DNA of 64,000 nucleotides from Amycolatopsis endophytica (lineage in GTDB: Bacteria; Actinomycetota; Actinomycetes; Mycobacteriales; Pseudonocardiaceae): contig NZ_JACCFK010000002.1 of NCBI RefSeq assembly GCF_013410405.1, positions 1,736,001 to 1,800,000 of the forward strand. The letters run 5' to 3'. A program made the position numbers and the translations under genes. The notes under the pieces were generated by a model. The model ran no database searches and was not told the origin of the DNA. It saw only the letters and a list, made by a program, of their open reading frames with translations. Below, one piece after another: positions 18,903-26,956 of the stretch (positions are counted from its first letter, which is position 1; every line of letters begins with the position of its first letter).

Positions 18903-19427
18903 TCAGTTGCGGCCCCGCACGTCGAACTGGTCGCGGTGGGTGATCAGCTTGTCCAGCAACATGACCAGCACACGCTGCTCGGCCTCGGTGAGCACGTTGG
19001 TCCACTCGTACTCGCGCTCGTTCTGGTCGCGGAACACCTCGACCATCTCGGCCTGGCCGCCCTCGGTCAGCGACAGCAGCACCGAACGGCCGTCGTGCTC
19101 ACCGGGCGTGCGCTCCAGCAGACCGTCGGCGACCAGCGTCTTGGCCAGGTTCGACACCGCGGCCCGGCTCATGCCGGTCAGCTCGGCGGCCTTCTTGGCC
19201 TCCAGCGGGCCGGCCAGCCAGGTGACGAACAGCAGCCGGAACCCGGACCAGGACCGGCCGCGCGGCCGGTGGACGCTGGACTCCAGGTCGTAGGTGACGA
19301 TGTTGGACGCGCGGTTGAGCGTCAGCAGCACCTCGGTGGCGAGCTGGTGCCGGAAGCCGAACTCGTCGGCGAGCCTGCGGTTGGCGAGCTCGACGAAGGA
19401 CCAGAAGTCGAGCTCGCCATCCGCCAT
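18903..19427 (-). CDS. MarR family regulator of homogentisate catabolism
   Basis: 174 residues. Winged-helix core: WSGFRLLFVTWLAGPLEAKK, then ELTGMSRAAVSNLAKTLVAD (recognition helix) and the wing ERTPGEHDGRSVLLSLTEGG. Encoded just upstream of hmgA on the same strand, with a shared operator motif before both genes. The inferred role is repressing hmgA-fahA and itself until an aromatic acid such as homogentisate binds. The function is inferred from operators and position. Confidence 0.85.
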   Translation of the reverse strand: MADGELDFWSFVELANRRLADEFGFRHQLATEVLLTLNRASNIVTYDLESSVHRPRGRSWSGFRLLFVTWLAGPLEAKKAAELTGMSRAAVSNLAKTLVADGLLERTPGEHDGRSVLLSLTEGGQAEMVEVFRDQNEREYEWTNVLTEAEQRVLVMLLDKLITHRDQFDVRGRN

Positions 19428-19452
19428 GACCGCACCCCTGACGTCCGAACAA

Positions 19453-19472
19453 GTAGTTAATGCCTAAACTAC
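19453..19472. promoter_or_regulatory. MarR-type operator upstream of marR
   Basis: GTAGTTAATGCCTAAACTAC, 6-bp perfect arms GTAGTT/AACTAC. It lies 25 bp before the marR ATG and overlaps the last codons and stop of the upstream MFS gene. Same motif as the hmgA operator. Confidence 0.7.
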
Positions 19473-20786
19473 CTGATGCGTGCGTTCCACGCCACGCCGT
19501 TCCTTCGTCACCTTGAGGAAGCACAGCATCACCGCGCAGATGACGAGGCAGCCGATCGGGAAGTACAGGCCCACCGACACGTCGTCGGCGGTGGCGTTCT
19601 TGCCGATCACGTAGGGCCCGAAGAACCCGCCCAGTGCCGCGATCGAGTTGATCGCCGCCAGCCCGACCGCGGTGTGTTCCTTCGACAGCACCCGCGCGGC
19701 CAGCGCCCAGTACGGCGCGAGGTAGCCGAGCACGCCGATCGCGACCAGCGACAGGCAGATCAGCGCGGCGACCGGGGTGTGCCGGAACTGGATGGTGCCG
19801 AACAGCCCGACCGCGGCCAGCAGCATCATCGCCACCACGTGCCCGCGGCGCTCGCCGGTGCGGTCGGAGTTGCGCGCCACGACCAGCATCCCGACGGCGC
19901 CGACGATCCACGGGATCACGCCGAGGAACCCGATGTTGGTCGCCGAGTAGCCCGGGTCCATCTGCTTGACGATCTGCGGCACGAAGAAGGTGAACCCGTA
20001 CAGACCGCACGCGGCGAACAGGTTCGCGAAGGCCAGGTACAGCACCTTGCGGTCCTTCATGACCCGCAGCTGACCCAGGAAGGTCTCCTTCTGCTCCGGC
20101 GCGTAGTCCTTGTTGATCTCGGTGTCCAGCCAGTCCTTCTCCTCGGCGGAGAGGAAGCTCGCCTGAGCGGGCTTGTTCGGCAGCCAGGCCAGCACGACCA
20201 GGCCGACCAGCACGGCGGGCAGGCCCTGCAGGATGAACACCCAGCGCCAGCCGGACAGGCCGAACCAGTGGATGTGGTCGAGGATCAGGCCGCCGGTGAG
20301 GCTGCCGAGGATCATCGCGACCGGCTGGGCCAGCGCGAGCGTGGCGATGGCGCGACCGCGTTCCTTCGGGCGGAACCACAGCGTCAGGTACAGCAGCAGG
20401 CCGGGGTAGAGGCCCGCCTCGGCGATGCCGAGCACGATCCGCGCGATGTAGAGCTGCGGGATGTTCTGCACGAACCCGGTGATCGCGGTGACGATCCCCC
20501 AGCTGATCGCGATGCGGGCGAGCCAGATTCGCGCACCCACCTTTTTCATGATCATGTTGCTGGGAATCTCGAACACGACGTAGGCAAGGAAGAAGATCGC
20601 CGACGCGGTGCCGAACACGGCCGCCGTGATCAGCAGCTCGTTCTGCATGCCCAGCTGGGCGTAGCTGATGTTCGACCGGTCCATGTAGTTGAACACGTAC
20701 AGCAGCGCGACCAGCGGCAGGACTCTGCGGCTGACCTTGCGAATCGTGCGGCTGCCGATGTCACCGGCAGCGAGTGGTGCGCTCAT
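19464..20786 (-). CDS. MFS transporter, anion:cation symporter (phthalate/tartrate permease) type
   Basis: 440 residues from ATG 20786 (SD GAGGAGAG), 12 predicted helices. ACS-family features: LYVFNYMDRSNISYAQLGM near residue 30, VVFEIPSNMIMKKVGARIWL, GIAEAGLYPGLLLYLTLWF and PKERGRAIA in the loop. Such carriers import carboxylated organic compounds with protons. It begins 28 bp after the flavin dehydrogenase stop, so it is probably the last gene of the snoaL-SDR-SDR-dehydrogenase operon and supplies its substrate, rather than belonging to the homogentisate set. Confidence 0.85.
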   Translation of the reverse strand: MSAPLAAGDIGSRTIRKVSRRVLPLVALLYVFNYMDRSNISYAQLGMQNELLITAAVFGTASAIFFLAYVVFEIPSNMIMKKVGARIWLARIAISWGIVTAITGFVQNIPQLYIARIVLGIAEAGLYPGLLLYLTLWFRPKERGRAIATLALAQPVAMILGSLTGGLILDHIHWFGLSGWRWVFILQGLPAVLVGLVVLAWLPNKPAQASFLSAEEKDWLDTEINKDYAPEQKETFLGQLRVMKDRKVLYLAFANLFAACGLYGFTFFVPQIVKQMDPGYSATNIGFLGVIPWIVGAVGMLVVARNSDRTGERRGHVVAMMLLAAVGLFGTIQFRHTPVAALICLSLVAIGVLGYLAPYWALAARVLSKEHTAVGLAAINSIAALGGFFGPYVIGKNATADDVSVGLYFPIGCLVICAVMLCFLKVTKERRGVERTHQVV

Positions 20787-20814
20787 GTCTCTCCTCATTG
20801 AGTCCACAGAAGTC

Positions 20815-22218
20815 TCAGACCGCGCTGCGGCCCGCCAGGCGGCCCATCGTCAGGGCGTTGGCGACGGCGTTTCCGCCACCCACGTACCGCTGGCCGAGCA
20901 CCCCGGCTCCGGCCTCACCCGCGGCGAACAGGCCGTCGATGACCTCGCCGCGTTCGTCACGCACGGCCGCGCGCGCGTCGATCTCCAGTCCGGCGTGCGT
21001 GCACACCAGCTCCGCGGGCAGCAGGCGCGCGGCGTAGAACGGGGGTTCGCCGATCGGGTCCGGGTTGCCGGTCGTGCCCTTGTTGGCGAGCGTGCGGTGA
21101 CGCAGGAACTCGGGGTCGTGGCCGTGCGGCAGCTGCCCGTTCCAGCGGCGCACCGTCGCGGCCAGCGCGTCGGCCGGGATCCCGGCCTTGCCTGCCAGTT
21201 CTTCGAGACTCCCCGCGCGCAGCGTGCGCCCGGCTTCCGCTTCGGCCAGCACGTGGTCGGCGTCCCAGTGCGCGTACCCGGCGGGCAGGCTCGCGCGGGC
21301 CCGTTCGTCGAAGATCGCCCACACCGTGCCGCCCTGCTGCTCGATGATGCCGCTGGACACCGCGTAGGAGGCGTCCTCGTCCATGAACCGGCGGCCGTCG
21401 CCGTTGACGTAGATCCGCGATTTCGGCGGGAAACCCGACTGCCAGTGGTGCAGACGCTGGAAGTAGGCGGTCGGCAGCAGCAGCCCCCAGCCGTCGCCGG
21501 TGACGCCCGCGCCGACCTGCGCGCCGAAGCGCAGGTGGTCGCCGCGGCTGCCGTCGGCGGCGACGACGAACAGGTCCTCCCCCGCCCGCAACGCCGCCGG
21601 GTAGTAGCGGGCCAGCAGGTCCGGGTCCTGCGCGAACCCGCCGCTGGCGACCACCACCGCGCCCGCGGTCACCTCGATGCCGTCGGCGACGACACCCGCG
21701 ACCCGGCCGTCCTTGTCGATCAGTCGCTCGGCCCGGGTGTTGAGCACGACCTCGACGTTCCTCGCGCGAGCCGCCTTGGCGAGCACCTGGACCACGCCGT
21801 AGCCCTGGTCCTTGGGTACGTGCCCGCGCCAGACGTCCTCGACCCCGGCCTGGCACAGACCCGGGGTGTGCGCGTTGCCCGACACCTTCGCCGGGATCTC
21901 CACGCCGAGGCCGATCAGCCATTCCAGCGTGGGGCCCGAGTGGCGGCAGAACGCCTCGATCAGCCCCGGGTTGAGCTGCCAGGAGTTGAGGTCCATGTAG
22001 TGCTGGAAGAAACGCTCCGCGGAGTCCTCGACGCCCAGCGCGGCCTGCACGCTCGTGCCGGCGGCGGTGAACATGCCCGCGGACAGCTGCGTGGAGCCGC
22101 CCAGCTCCTTCTCCGACTCGAACAGCAGCACCGAAGCGCCCTGCTCGGCCGCGGTCACGGCCGCGGCGAGCCCGGCGCCACCGCCACCGACGACCACGAC
22201 GTCCCAGTCGTCACTCAT
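20815..22218 (-). CDS. FAD-dependent oxidoreductase, 3-ketosteroid dehydrogenase/fumarate reductase-like
   Basis: 467 residues. FAD-binding Rossmann start VVVVGGGGAGLAAAVTAAEQ (residues 7-26), ESEKELGGSTQLSAG, and C-terminal GLFAAGEAGAGVLGQRYVGG and NALTMGRLAG. This is the fumarate reductase/KstD fold used to dehydrogenate ring ketones or reduce enones. Overlaps the SDR gene upstream by 4 bp. With two SDRs and a SnoaL-like protein it suggests oxidation of a cyclic alcohol to a ketone and then desaturation. Steroid or terpenoid specificity is a guess. Confidence 0.82.
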   Translation of the reverse strand: MSDDWDVVVVGGGGAGLAAAVTAAEQGASVLLFESEKELGGSTQLSAGMFTAAGTSVQAALGVEDSAERFFQHYMDLNSWQLNPGLIEAFCRHSGPTLEWLIGLGVEIPAKVSGNAHTPGLCQAGVEDVWRGHVPKDQGYGVVQVLAKAARARNVEVVLNTRAERLIDKDGRVAGVVADGIEVTAGAVVVASGGFAQDPDLLARYYPAALRAGEDLFVVAADGSRGDHLRFGAQVGAGVTGDGWGLLLPTAYFQRLHHWQSGFPPKSRIYVNGDGRRFMDEDASYAVSSGIIEQQGGTVWAIFDERARASLPAGYAHWDADHVLAEAEAGRTLRAGSLEELAGKAGIPADALAATVRRWNGQLPHGHDPEFLRHRTLANKGTTGNPDPIGEPPFYAARLLPAELVCTHAGLEIDARAAVRDERGEVIDGLFAAGEAGAGVLGQRYVGGGNAVANALTMGRLAGRSAV

Positions 22219-22991
22219 GCGAGGTCCCCTCCGGTCTCGGCGATGATGCGGTGGTAGAGGCCGTTGGACACCAGACCGCCGTCCACGGTGACCTCACTGC
22301 CGGTCATGTAGCTGGAGCGCCGCGAGAGCAGGAACAACACCGCCTCGGTGATCTCCGCCGGCTTCGCCATGCGCCCGGCCGGAATGCTCGCGACGGCCGA
22401 GGTGACGAACGTGTCGGCACCCGCCAGCAGCGCGGTCTCGACAAGTCCGGGATGGACGGAGTTGACCCGGATCCCCCATTTCGCGAAGGTGCCCGCGGCC
22501 GATTTGGACAGTCCGGTCAGGCCCCACTTGCTGGAGGAGTACGCGGGCGAGAAGTAGCCGATCTGGCCGGAGATCGAGGAGATGTTGACGATCGAGCCGC
22601 CACCGGAGTCCCGCATCAGCCCGGCCGCGGCCTTCATGCCGTAGAACGGGCCGAACAGGTTGATGCGCAGGACCTGCTCCCAGACCTCGTCGGTGGTGTC
22701 GAGGAATTCCAGGCGCCGGGAGATGCCGGCGTTGTTGACGAGGCCGGTGAGACGACCGCGGGTCCCCCGGATCTCCTCGACGACCCGCGACCACGCGGCC
22801 GGGTCAGTGACGTCCAGCTCGTGCGCGGACGCCGAACCGCCTTGGTGCCGGATTTCCTCGGCCACCGGGGTCGCGTCGGCGATGTCGGCCAGGCACACGT
22901 GCGTGCCATGCTGCGCGAGCGCCCTGGCGTGGCTGGCGCCCATGCCCGCGGCGGCGCCCGTGATGAGCACCGTGTCCGGGTACTCAGACAT
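22215..22991 (-). CDS. SDR family NAD(P)-dependent oxidoreductase
   Basis: 258 residues, classical SDR. Cofactor motif TGAAAGMGASHARA (11-24), NNAG at about 90, catalytic Ser in SISGQIGYFSP, YxxxK in AYSSSKWGLTG, and a C-terminal YMTGSEVTVDGG. Probably an alcohol/ketone step in the same route as the flavin dehydrogenase. Overlaps both neighbours (8 bp and 4 bp). Confidence 0.88.
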   Translation of the reverse strand: MSEYPDTVLITGAAAGMGASHARALAQHGTHVCLADIADATPVAEEIRHQGGSASAHELDVTDPAAWSRVVEEIRGTRGRLTGLVNNAGISRRLEFLDTTDEVWEQVLRINLFGPFYGMKAAAGLMRDSGGGSIVNISSISGQIGYFSPAYSSSKWGLTGLSKSAAGTFAKWGIRVNSVHPGLVETALLAGADTFVTSAVASIPAGRMAKPAEITEAVLFLLSRRSSYMTGSEVTVDGGLVSNGLYHRIIAETGGDLA

Positions 22992-23790
22992 GCCGCGACC
23001 CGCCGTCGACGGCGATGCTGTGCCCGGTCACGTACCGCGCGCTGTCGGAGAGCAGGAACAGCAGTGGGCCGACGACCTCCTCCGGCGAGCCGAGCCGGTG
23101 CAGCGGCACGACGTCGAGCGCGTGCCGCAGCGCGGCCGGGTCCTCCTTGACCCAGCGGGTCATTTCGGTGTCGATGTAGCCGGGGGCGATCGAGTTGACC
23201 CGGATGCCCTGATCGCCGAACTCGACGGCGAGGCTTTCGGTGAGGTGCGCGACGGCGGCCTTCGACGTGCAGTAGGCGCCGCGGCCCCGGCGCACGCGGA
23301 CCGCCGACACCGACGACATGTTCACGATCGCGCTGCCCGGTTCCATGTGCCGCGCGGCCGTTTGCGCGCCGTAGAGCACGCCTTCGACGTTGACCTTCAA
23401 CGTCGAGTCGATCTGCTCCGGCGTGATCTCACCGGCGAGCGCGAACGGGAAGATGCCGGCGTTGTTGACCCAGAAGTCGAGGCGCCCGAACCGCTCCAGC
23501 GCCAGCTGCGCCACGGTTTCGTGGTCTTCCGGCTTGGTGACGTCGATGCGGGTGCCGACGACCTGGCCGGGCTTGGCGGTCTGCGCGAGTTCGGTATTGA
23601 TCTCGGTCGCGGTGGCGAGCATCTGCTCTTCGTTGATGTCGGCGCCGACGACGTGCACGCCGCGCGCGGCCAGTGCCGCGGTGAAGCGCGCGCCCATCCC
23701 GCGGGCCGCGCCGGTGACGACCGCGACCTTGCCCGCGAGTTCCGGGTAGACGGCCGTCATCGGCTCGTGCTGGGCGCGTGTGTCGCTCAT
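22984..23790 (-). CDS. SDR family NAD(P)-dependent oxidoreductase
   Basis: 268 residues, classical SDR with a short N-terminal extension. TGAARGMGARFTAALAARG near residue 26, D of VVGADIN favouring NAD, NNAGIFPFA, SSVSAVRVRRGRGAYCTSKA with catalytic Ser-Tyr-Lys, and YVTGHSIAVDGG. Sits between snoaL-like and the second SDR in one tightly packed operon. The two SDRs are clearly different in sequence and likely act on different hydroxyls or faces. Confidence 0.88.
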   Translation of the reverse strand: MSDTRAQHEPMTAVYPELAGKVAVVTGAARGMGARFTAALAARGVHVVGADINEEQMLATATEINTELAQTAKPGQVVGTRIDVTKPEDHETVAQLALERFGRLDFWVNNAGIFPFALAGEITPEQIDSTLKVNVEGVLYGAQTAARHMEPGSAIVNMSSVSAVRVRRGRGAYCTSKAAVAHLTESLAVEFGDQGIRVNSIAPGYIDTEMTRWVKEDPAALRHALDVVPLHRLGSPEEVVGPLLFLLSDSARYVTGHSIAVDGGSRHV

Positions 23791-24203
23791 TCGTTGTTCT
23801 CCTTGCTGTGTGTGTCGTCGCGGCGCACCTCTCGCCGCTGGATGCGCCAGCTGCCCGCGTACCGGACCAGGCGGTCGGTGATCGTGGTCTGGCGCAGCAG
23901 TTCGGACGGGCTGTCCGGCAGGGTGCGCACGATCTGCAGGTAGGCGTGCACGGTCAGCTCGTCCCCCGAGGGCATCACGTGGAGGTTGGTCAGCACATGG
24001 CGCGTGACGCCCGGCTGTTTCGCGAAAACTTCGGCGAACTCGGTGAGCGCGGCGGTGCCGGTCACCGGGGCGGGGTAGCTGGGCGAGTGGAACTCACCGT
24101 CCGGGGCGAAGGTGGCGGCCCATTCGGCAGCGTGGCCCTCGTCGATGTAGTGGCTCTGCGCGCCGTACAGCTGGTGTACGAGCGCGAGCGTCTCCACGTC
24201 CAC
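23787..24203 (-). CDS. SnoaL/NTF2-like family protein
   Basis: 138 residues from GTG 24203, chosen for GGAGG 5-6 nt upstream. An earlier GTG at 24227 lacks an SD. NTF2-fold pattern: LVHQLYGAQSHYIDEGHAAEWAATF, TLTNLHV-like LTNLHVMPSGDELTV and a final GSWRIQRREVRRDD. These small proteins act as isomerases, hydratases or dioxygenase subunits, for example delta5-3-ketosteroid isomerase-like. First gene of the operon, divergent from the IclR regulator. Confidence 0.75.
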   Translation of the reverse strand: MDVETLALVHQLYGAQSHYIDEGHAAEWAATFAPDGEFHSPSYPAPVTGTAALTEFAEVFAKQPGVTRHVLTNLHVMPSGDELTVHAYLQIVRTLPDSPSELLRQTTITDRLVRYAGSWRIQRREVRRDDTHSKENNE

Positions 24204-24221
24204 GATGACCTCCTGCGGGGC

Positions 24222-24265
24222 TTGCACAACCGGCTCGGCGTGCTATTATCGCACGCAGCGTGCGA
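24222..24265. promoter_or_regulatory. iclR promoter with perfect palindromic operator
   Basis: TTGCAC (24222-24227) and TATTAT (24244-24249) are 16 bp apart on the plus strand. Immediately downstream and overlapping the expected start point is a perfect dyad, TCGCACGC-A-GCGTGCGA (24249-24265). It is the best palindrome in the 113-bp gap between the snoaL-like operon and iclR, so it probably serves both. Confidence 0.6.
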
Positions 24266-24316
24266 ACTACGGAAACAGTAGGTCGCGGTCCGGCTGGTCG
24301 TCAAGGGGGTGCCCGC

Positions 24317-24988
24317 GTGTCCGAAGTCGACTCGGGGATGTCGAAAACGCTGCACAACGGCCTGCAGATCCTGGAGTTGCTCGTCGCGCACCCGCAGGGG
24401 ATGACGTTGACGGAGATCGCCGACGGGGTCGGCGTGCACCGGACGGTCGCGCACCGGCTCGTGCGGACGCTGGAGGCGCACCGGTTGTGCCGCCGGGACC
24501 GGTTCAAGCGGATCTCGCTGGGCACCGGACTGGTGCGCCTGGCCGAGCCGGTGGAGCAGGACCTGCGGACGCTCGCGCGCCCCGTGCTGGAGGAACTGAC
24601 GGACCTGACGCAGGCGACGGCGCACCTCGTGGTGCGTGAGAACGCCGAAGAGGTCCGGATGCTGATGATCGTGGAACCACGGCAAGCGCGGATGCACGTG
24701 AGCTTCCAGCCGGGCCAGGTCGACCCGATCGACCGTGGTTCGGCGGGCCTGGCGCTGCTCGCTTCGGGGCCTGCGGTGGACGGCGAGCGGGAAGAGGTGT
24801 CACTGGCCCGCAAGCGGGGTTTCGCCGTGTCCTACGGGGAAATCGCGCCGTCGGTCATCGGGGTGTCGGCCATGGTGCCGGGCCGCGAGATCAGCATCGG
24901 CCTGTCACTGTTCTCCGCCCCCGACGAGGAAGCACTGGGCCGCACAGTGGTCGACGCGGCCCAGCGGCTGGCGTCGCTGCTTCGGTGA
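24317..24988 (+). CDS. IclR family transcriptional regulator
   Basis: About 223 residues from GTG 24317 (GTG 24260 would overlap the operator). N-terminal winged HTH: KTLHNGLQILELLVAHPQGM, LTEIADGVGVHRTVAHRLVR. The C-terminal IclR effector domain is shorter than usual, with GSAGLALLASGP and a final AMVPGREISIGLSLFSAPDE. Divergent from the five-gene catabolic operon it presumably controls. The effector is unknown. Confidence 0.83.
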   Translation: MSEVDSGMSKTLHNGLQILELLVAHPQGMTLTEIADGVGVHRTVAHRLVRTLEAHRLCRRDRFKRISLGTGLVRLAEPVEQDLRTLARPVLEELTDLTQATAHLVVRENAEEVRMLMIVEPRQARMHVSFQPGQVDPIDRGSAGLALLASGPAVDGEREEVSLARKRGFAVSYGEIAPSVIGVSAMVPGREISIGLSLFSAPDEEALGRTVVDAAQRLASLLR

Positions 24989-25150
24989 CTCGCGTCGCGG
25001 CGCGAGTCCCACGTTCCAGACCGCGAGTTGACCATTCGCGCCGCAAGCAACGCCAACCGCCAGCGCAGGGGCGTAGCGAAGCGAAGCCCGGCGTCCTCAG
25101 CCACGCGCAGCGCCAAATGCTCCAACGGTTCCGCCACTTCAACACAGAAC
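24989..25150. other. Intergenic segment with a repeated 20-mer
   Basis: No gene supported. It holds GGGCGTAGCGAAGCGAAGCC (25068-25087), which recurs exactly in inverted orientation at 52255-52274. The 20-mer appears to be a chromosomal intergenic repeat. Small open frames here show no family resemblance. Confidence 0.5.
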
Positions 25151-25400
25151 CTACGCCGCGGGACGCACCACGATCTCGTTCACGCCGACCTCCGGCGGCT
25201 GCTCCACCGCGAACGCGATCGCCGCCGCGGGTACCGCCCGCTCGCGCGAGGGCGGTGACCCAACCGCGCACGAAGCGTGCGTCCACATGGAGCCGGTCCA
25301 AGGCGGACAACGGCAGCACGCCCCCGCCGCCGACGTCTCGGCGGCCGCCCACCCCATCCGCAGCACGCCCCGGTTGCTGATCAGCACCGGCTTGGCGTTC
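25151..25400 (-). pseudogene. Remnant of an SDR-type oxidoreductase gene
   Basis: The minus-strand frame ending at 25151 closes with AIAFAVEQPPEVGVNEIVVR followed by PAA and a stop, a typical C-terminus of YdfG/SDR proteins. The same frame begins near VLISNRGVLRMG, resembling the SDR VLINNAGV segment, with only about 50 unrelated residues between instead of about 130. No Rossmann start or YxxxK is found. It looks like an internally deleted, dead gene. The C-terminal match is good and the upstream match tentative. Confidence 0.5.
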
Positions 25401-25589
25401 TCCCGTTCTCACCGGCAACCCCTCGGCGCAACGAGGAGAACACCCAGGCTGTGGTGTACCCACCCTCCCGCACCCGCACCGCATCCACTGCCATCACCAG
25501 GCACATCTCGGTCGAGCGCGGTCAGCGAACGGAGAGCCCGCGCGGCCAGAATTCGGCGATCCTCATCGCACCAGAACAAGGAGTTCCAC
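25401..25589. other. Upstream region of the secreted Cys-rich protein gene
   Basis: Nothing else recognised in this stretch. An AAGGAG SD at 25578-25583 belongs to the gene starting at 25590. No clear promoter or operator was identified. Confidence 0.4.
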
Positions 25590-26072
25590 GTGAGAAACAC
25601 AGCGCGGACCTGGCTGCGCAAACGGCCGGCCCTGATCGTCACGACCACGCTCGCCGCGGCGACAATCACGCTGACCGCCGCTCCGAGCGCCGCCGCCGAA
25701 CCCGGGTTCCTGTCGTCCTGCTCCTATTCGCACGTCGCCTGCAAGAACGGTGCGAAGGTCTCCGTCCCGAGTCCTTACAACCGCTGTGAAACAGCCGGTT
25801 CGTCGGTGGGATCCACCCAGGTGTGCGTGCTCTACGACGGTGACGTCGTCTACGTGAAGGACGGGTCGGCCGACGGACGCTCGGCACTCGGAACCATCGT
25901 GGCCACCAGCGGTGTCGAGTACCGGATCTGCCGTAACCCGCACGGCAGCGGAACCTGGGCGAAGTGCACGTGGAACTGGGGTGAGAGCGCCAAGAAGACA
26001 GTCCAGGGTGGTGTGAAGCAGAGCGCTGCTCTCGCATCCTACAACAATCTGTGGTCGTTCACGAGCAACTGA
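25590..26072 (+). CDS. Small secreted protein with six cysteines, function unknown
   Basis: 160 residues from GTG 25590. A basic N-terminus (RNTARTWLRKRP), hydrophobic core and ALA-type site after SAAA near residue 38 indicate export. The mature part (about 121 residues) has six Cys (SSC, VAC, NRC, QVC, RIC, AKC), enough for three disulfides, plus several Trp and Tyr and no recognised catalytic motif. Monocistronic. It could be a secreted inhibitor, a small wall-binding protein or an effector; none of these can be chosen from the sequence. Confidence 0.75.
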   Translation: MRNTARTWLRKRPALIVTTTLAAATITLTAAPSAAAEPGFLSSCSYSHVACKNGAKVSVPSPYNRCETAGSSVGSTQVCVLYDGDVVYVKDGSADGRSALGTIVATSGVEYRICRNPHGSGTWAKCTWNWGESAKKTVQGGVKQSAALASYNNLWSFTSN

Positions 26073-26128
26073 TCCCGGTTCGTGGCGGAGTCGGTCACGG
26101 GTGTCGGCGGAAGTCCTAAGCTCGGAGA

Positions 26129-26749
26129 ATGGCGAAGTACTTCGACGTGCATCCGGACAATCCCCAGCGTCGCTCGATCGGGCAGATCGTCGGCCTCCTG
26201 CGGCAGGACGGCCTGATCGTCTACCCGACCGACTCCGCTTACGCGCTGGGCTGCCAGCTCGGCAACCGGGACGGCCTGGACCGCATCCGCTCGATCCGTC
26301 ACCTCGACGACCGGCACCACTTCACGCTCGTCTGCCGCGACTTCGCCCAGCTCGGCCAGTTCGTGCACATCGACAACACCGTCTTCCGCGCGATCAAGGC
26401 CGCCACCCCGGGCAGCTACACGTTCATCCTCCCGGCCACCAAGGAGGTGCCGCGGCGGCTGCTGCACCCGAAAAAGAAAACCGTCGGCGTGCGCATCCCG
26501 GACCACGTCGTCGTGCAGGCGCTGCTCGACGAGCTGGGTGAGCCGCTGGTGTCGAGCACGCTGCTGCTGCCCGACCACGACGAGCCGCTCACGCAGGGCT
26601 GGGAGATCAAGGACGAGCTGGACCACGTCGTCGACGCCGTGGTCGACTCGGGCGACTGCGGCACCGAACCCACCACGGTGATCGACTTCTCCGGTGACGA
26701 GCCGGAGATCGTCCGGAAGGGTGCCGGGGACACCGCGCGTTTCGAATAG
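26129..26749 (+). CDS. Sua5/YciO/YrdC-type L-threonylcarbamoyladenylate synthase family protein
   Basis: 206 residues, ATG start with a leaderless-type -10 TAAGCT 6 nt upstream. YrdC-domain landmarks: GLIVYPTDSAYALGCQ (28-43), IRSIRHLDDRHHFTLVCRDF, GSYTFILPATKEVPRRLLHP, TVGVRIPDH and SSTLLLPDHDEP. The order resembles the YciO branch (with KRxxxxHF-like region and 206 residues) rather than essential YrdC/TsaC. It therefore may be an accessory dsRNA/nucleotide-binding paralog. Confidence 0.85.
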   Translation: MAKYFDVHPDNPQRRSIGQIVGLLRQDGLIVYPTDSAYALGCQLGNRDGLDRIRSIRHLDDRHHFTLVCRDFAQLGQFVHIDNTVFRAIKAATPGSYTFILPATKEVPRRLLHPKKKTVGVRIPDHVVVQALLDELGEPLVSSTLLLPDHDEPLTQGWEIKDELDHVVDAVVDSGDCGTEPTTVIDFSGDEPEIVRKGAGDTARFE

Positions 26750-26815
26750 CTCTGGACATCGCCGCGTTCACGGGTCACGCTGGAAATACGCACTGTGATC
26801 CGCGAGGAGGCTGCG

Positions 26816-26953
26816 ATGAGACTGGGCCGGAAGCTTGCCGTGGGCGTCGTCGAAGAATCCGGGGCCGAAGAGATCGCACCGGTCGAGGAGCGCCCCGAGA
26901 CCGTCGAAACCCCGCAACCCGCGCGTCCCGAACCCGTCGCCGCCGACCGCTGA
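26816..26953 (+). CDS. Very small acidic protein (45 residues)
   Basis: ATG 26816 with a perfect-looking SD GAGGAGG at 26803-26809. Sequence starts MRLGRKLAVGVVEE and continues with an acidic, proline-rich tail of repeated Val-Glu-Glu and Glu-Thr-Val segments, ending ARPEPVAADR. It stops 3 nt before the next ATG. The basic, hydrophobic first ten residues and acidic tail suggest a peptide that docks on something, perhaps the product of the next gene. Coding is inferred from SD strength and tight spacing. Confidence 0.6.
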   Translation: MRLGRKLAVGVVEESGAEEIAPVEERPETVETPQPARPEPVAADR

Positions 26954-26956
26954 GCC

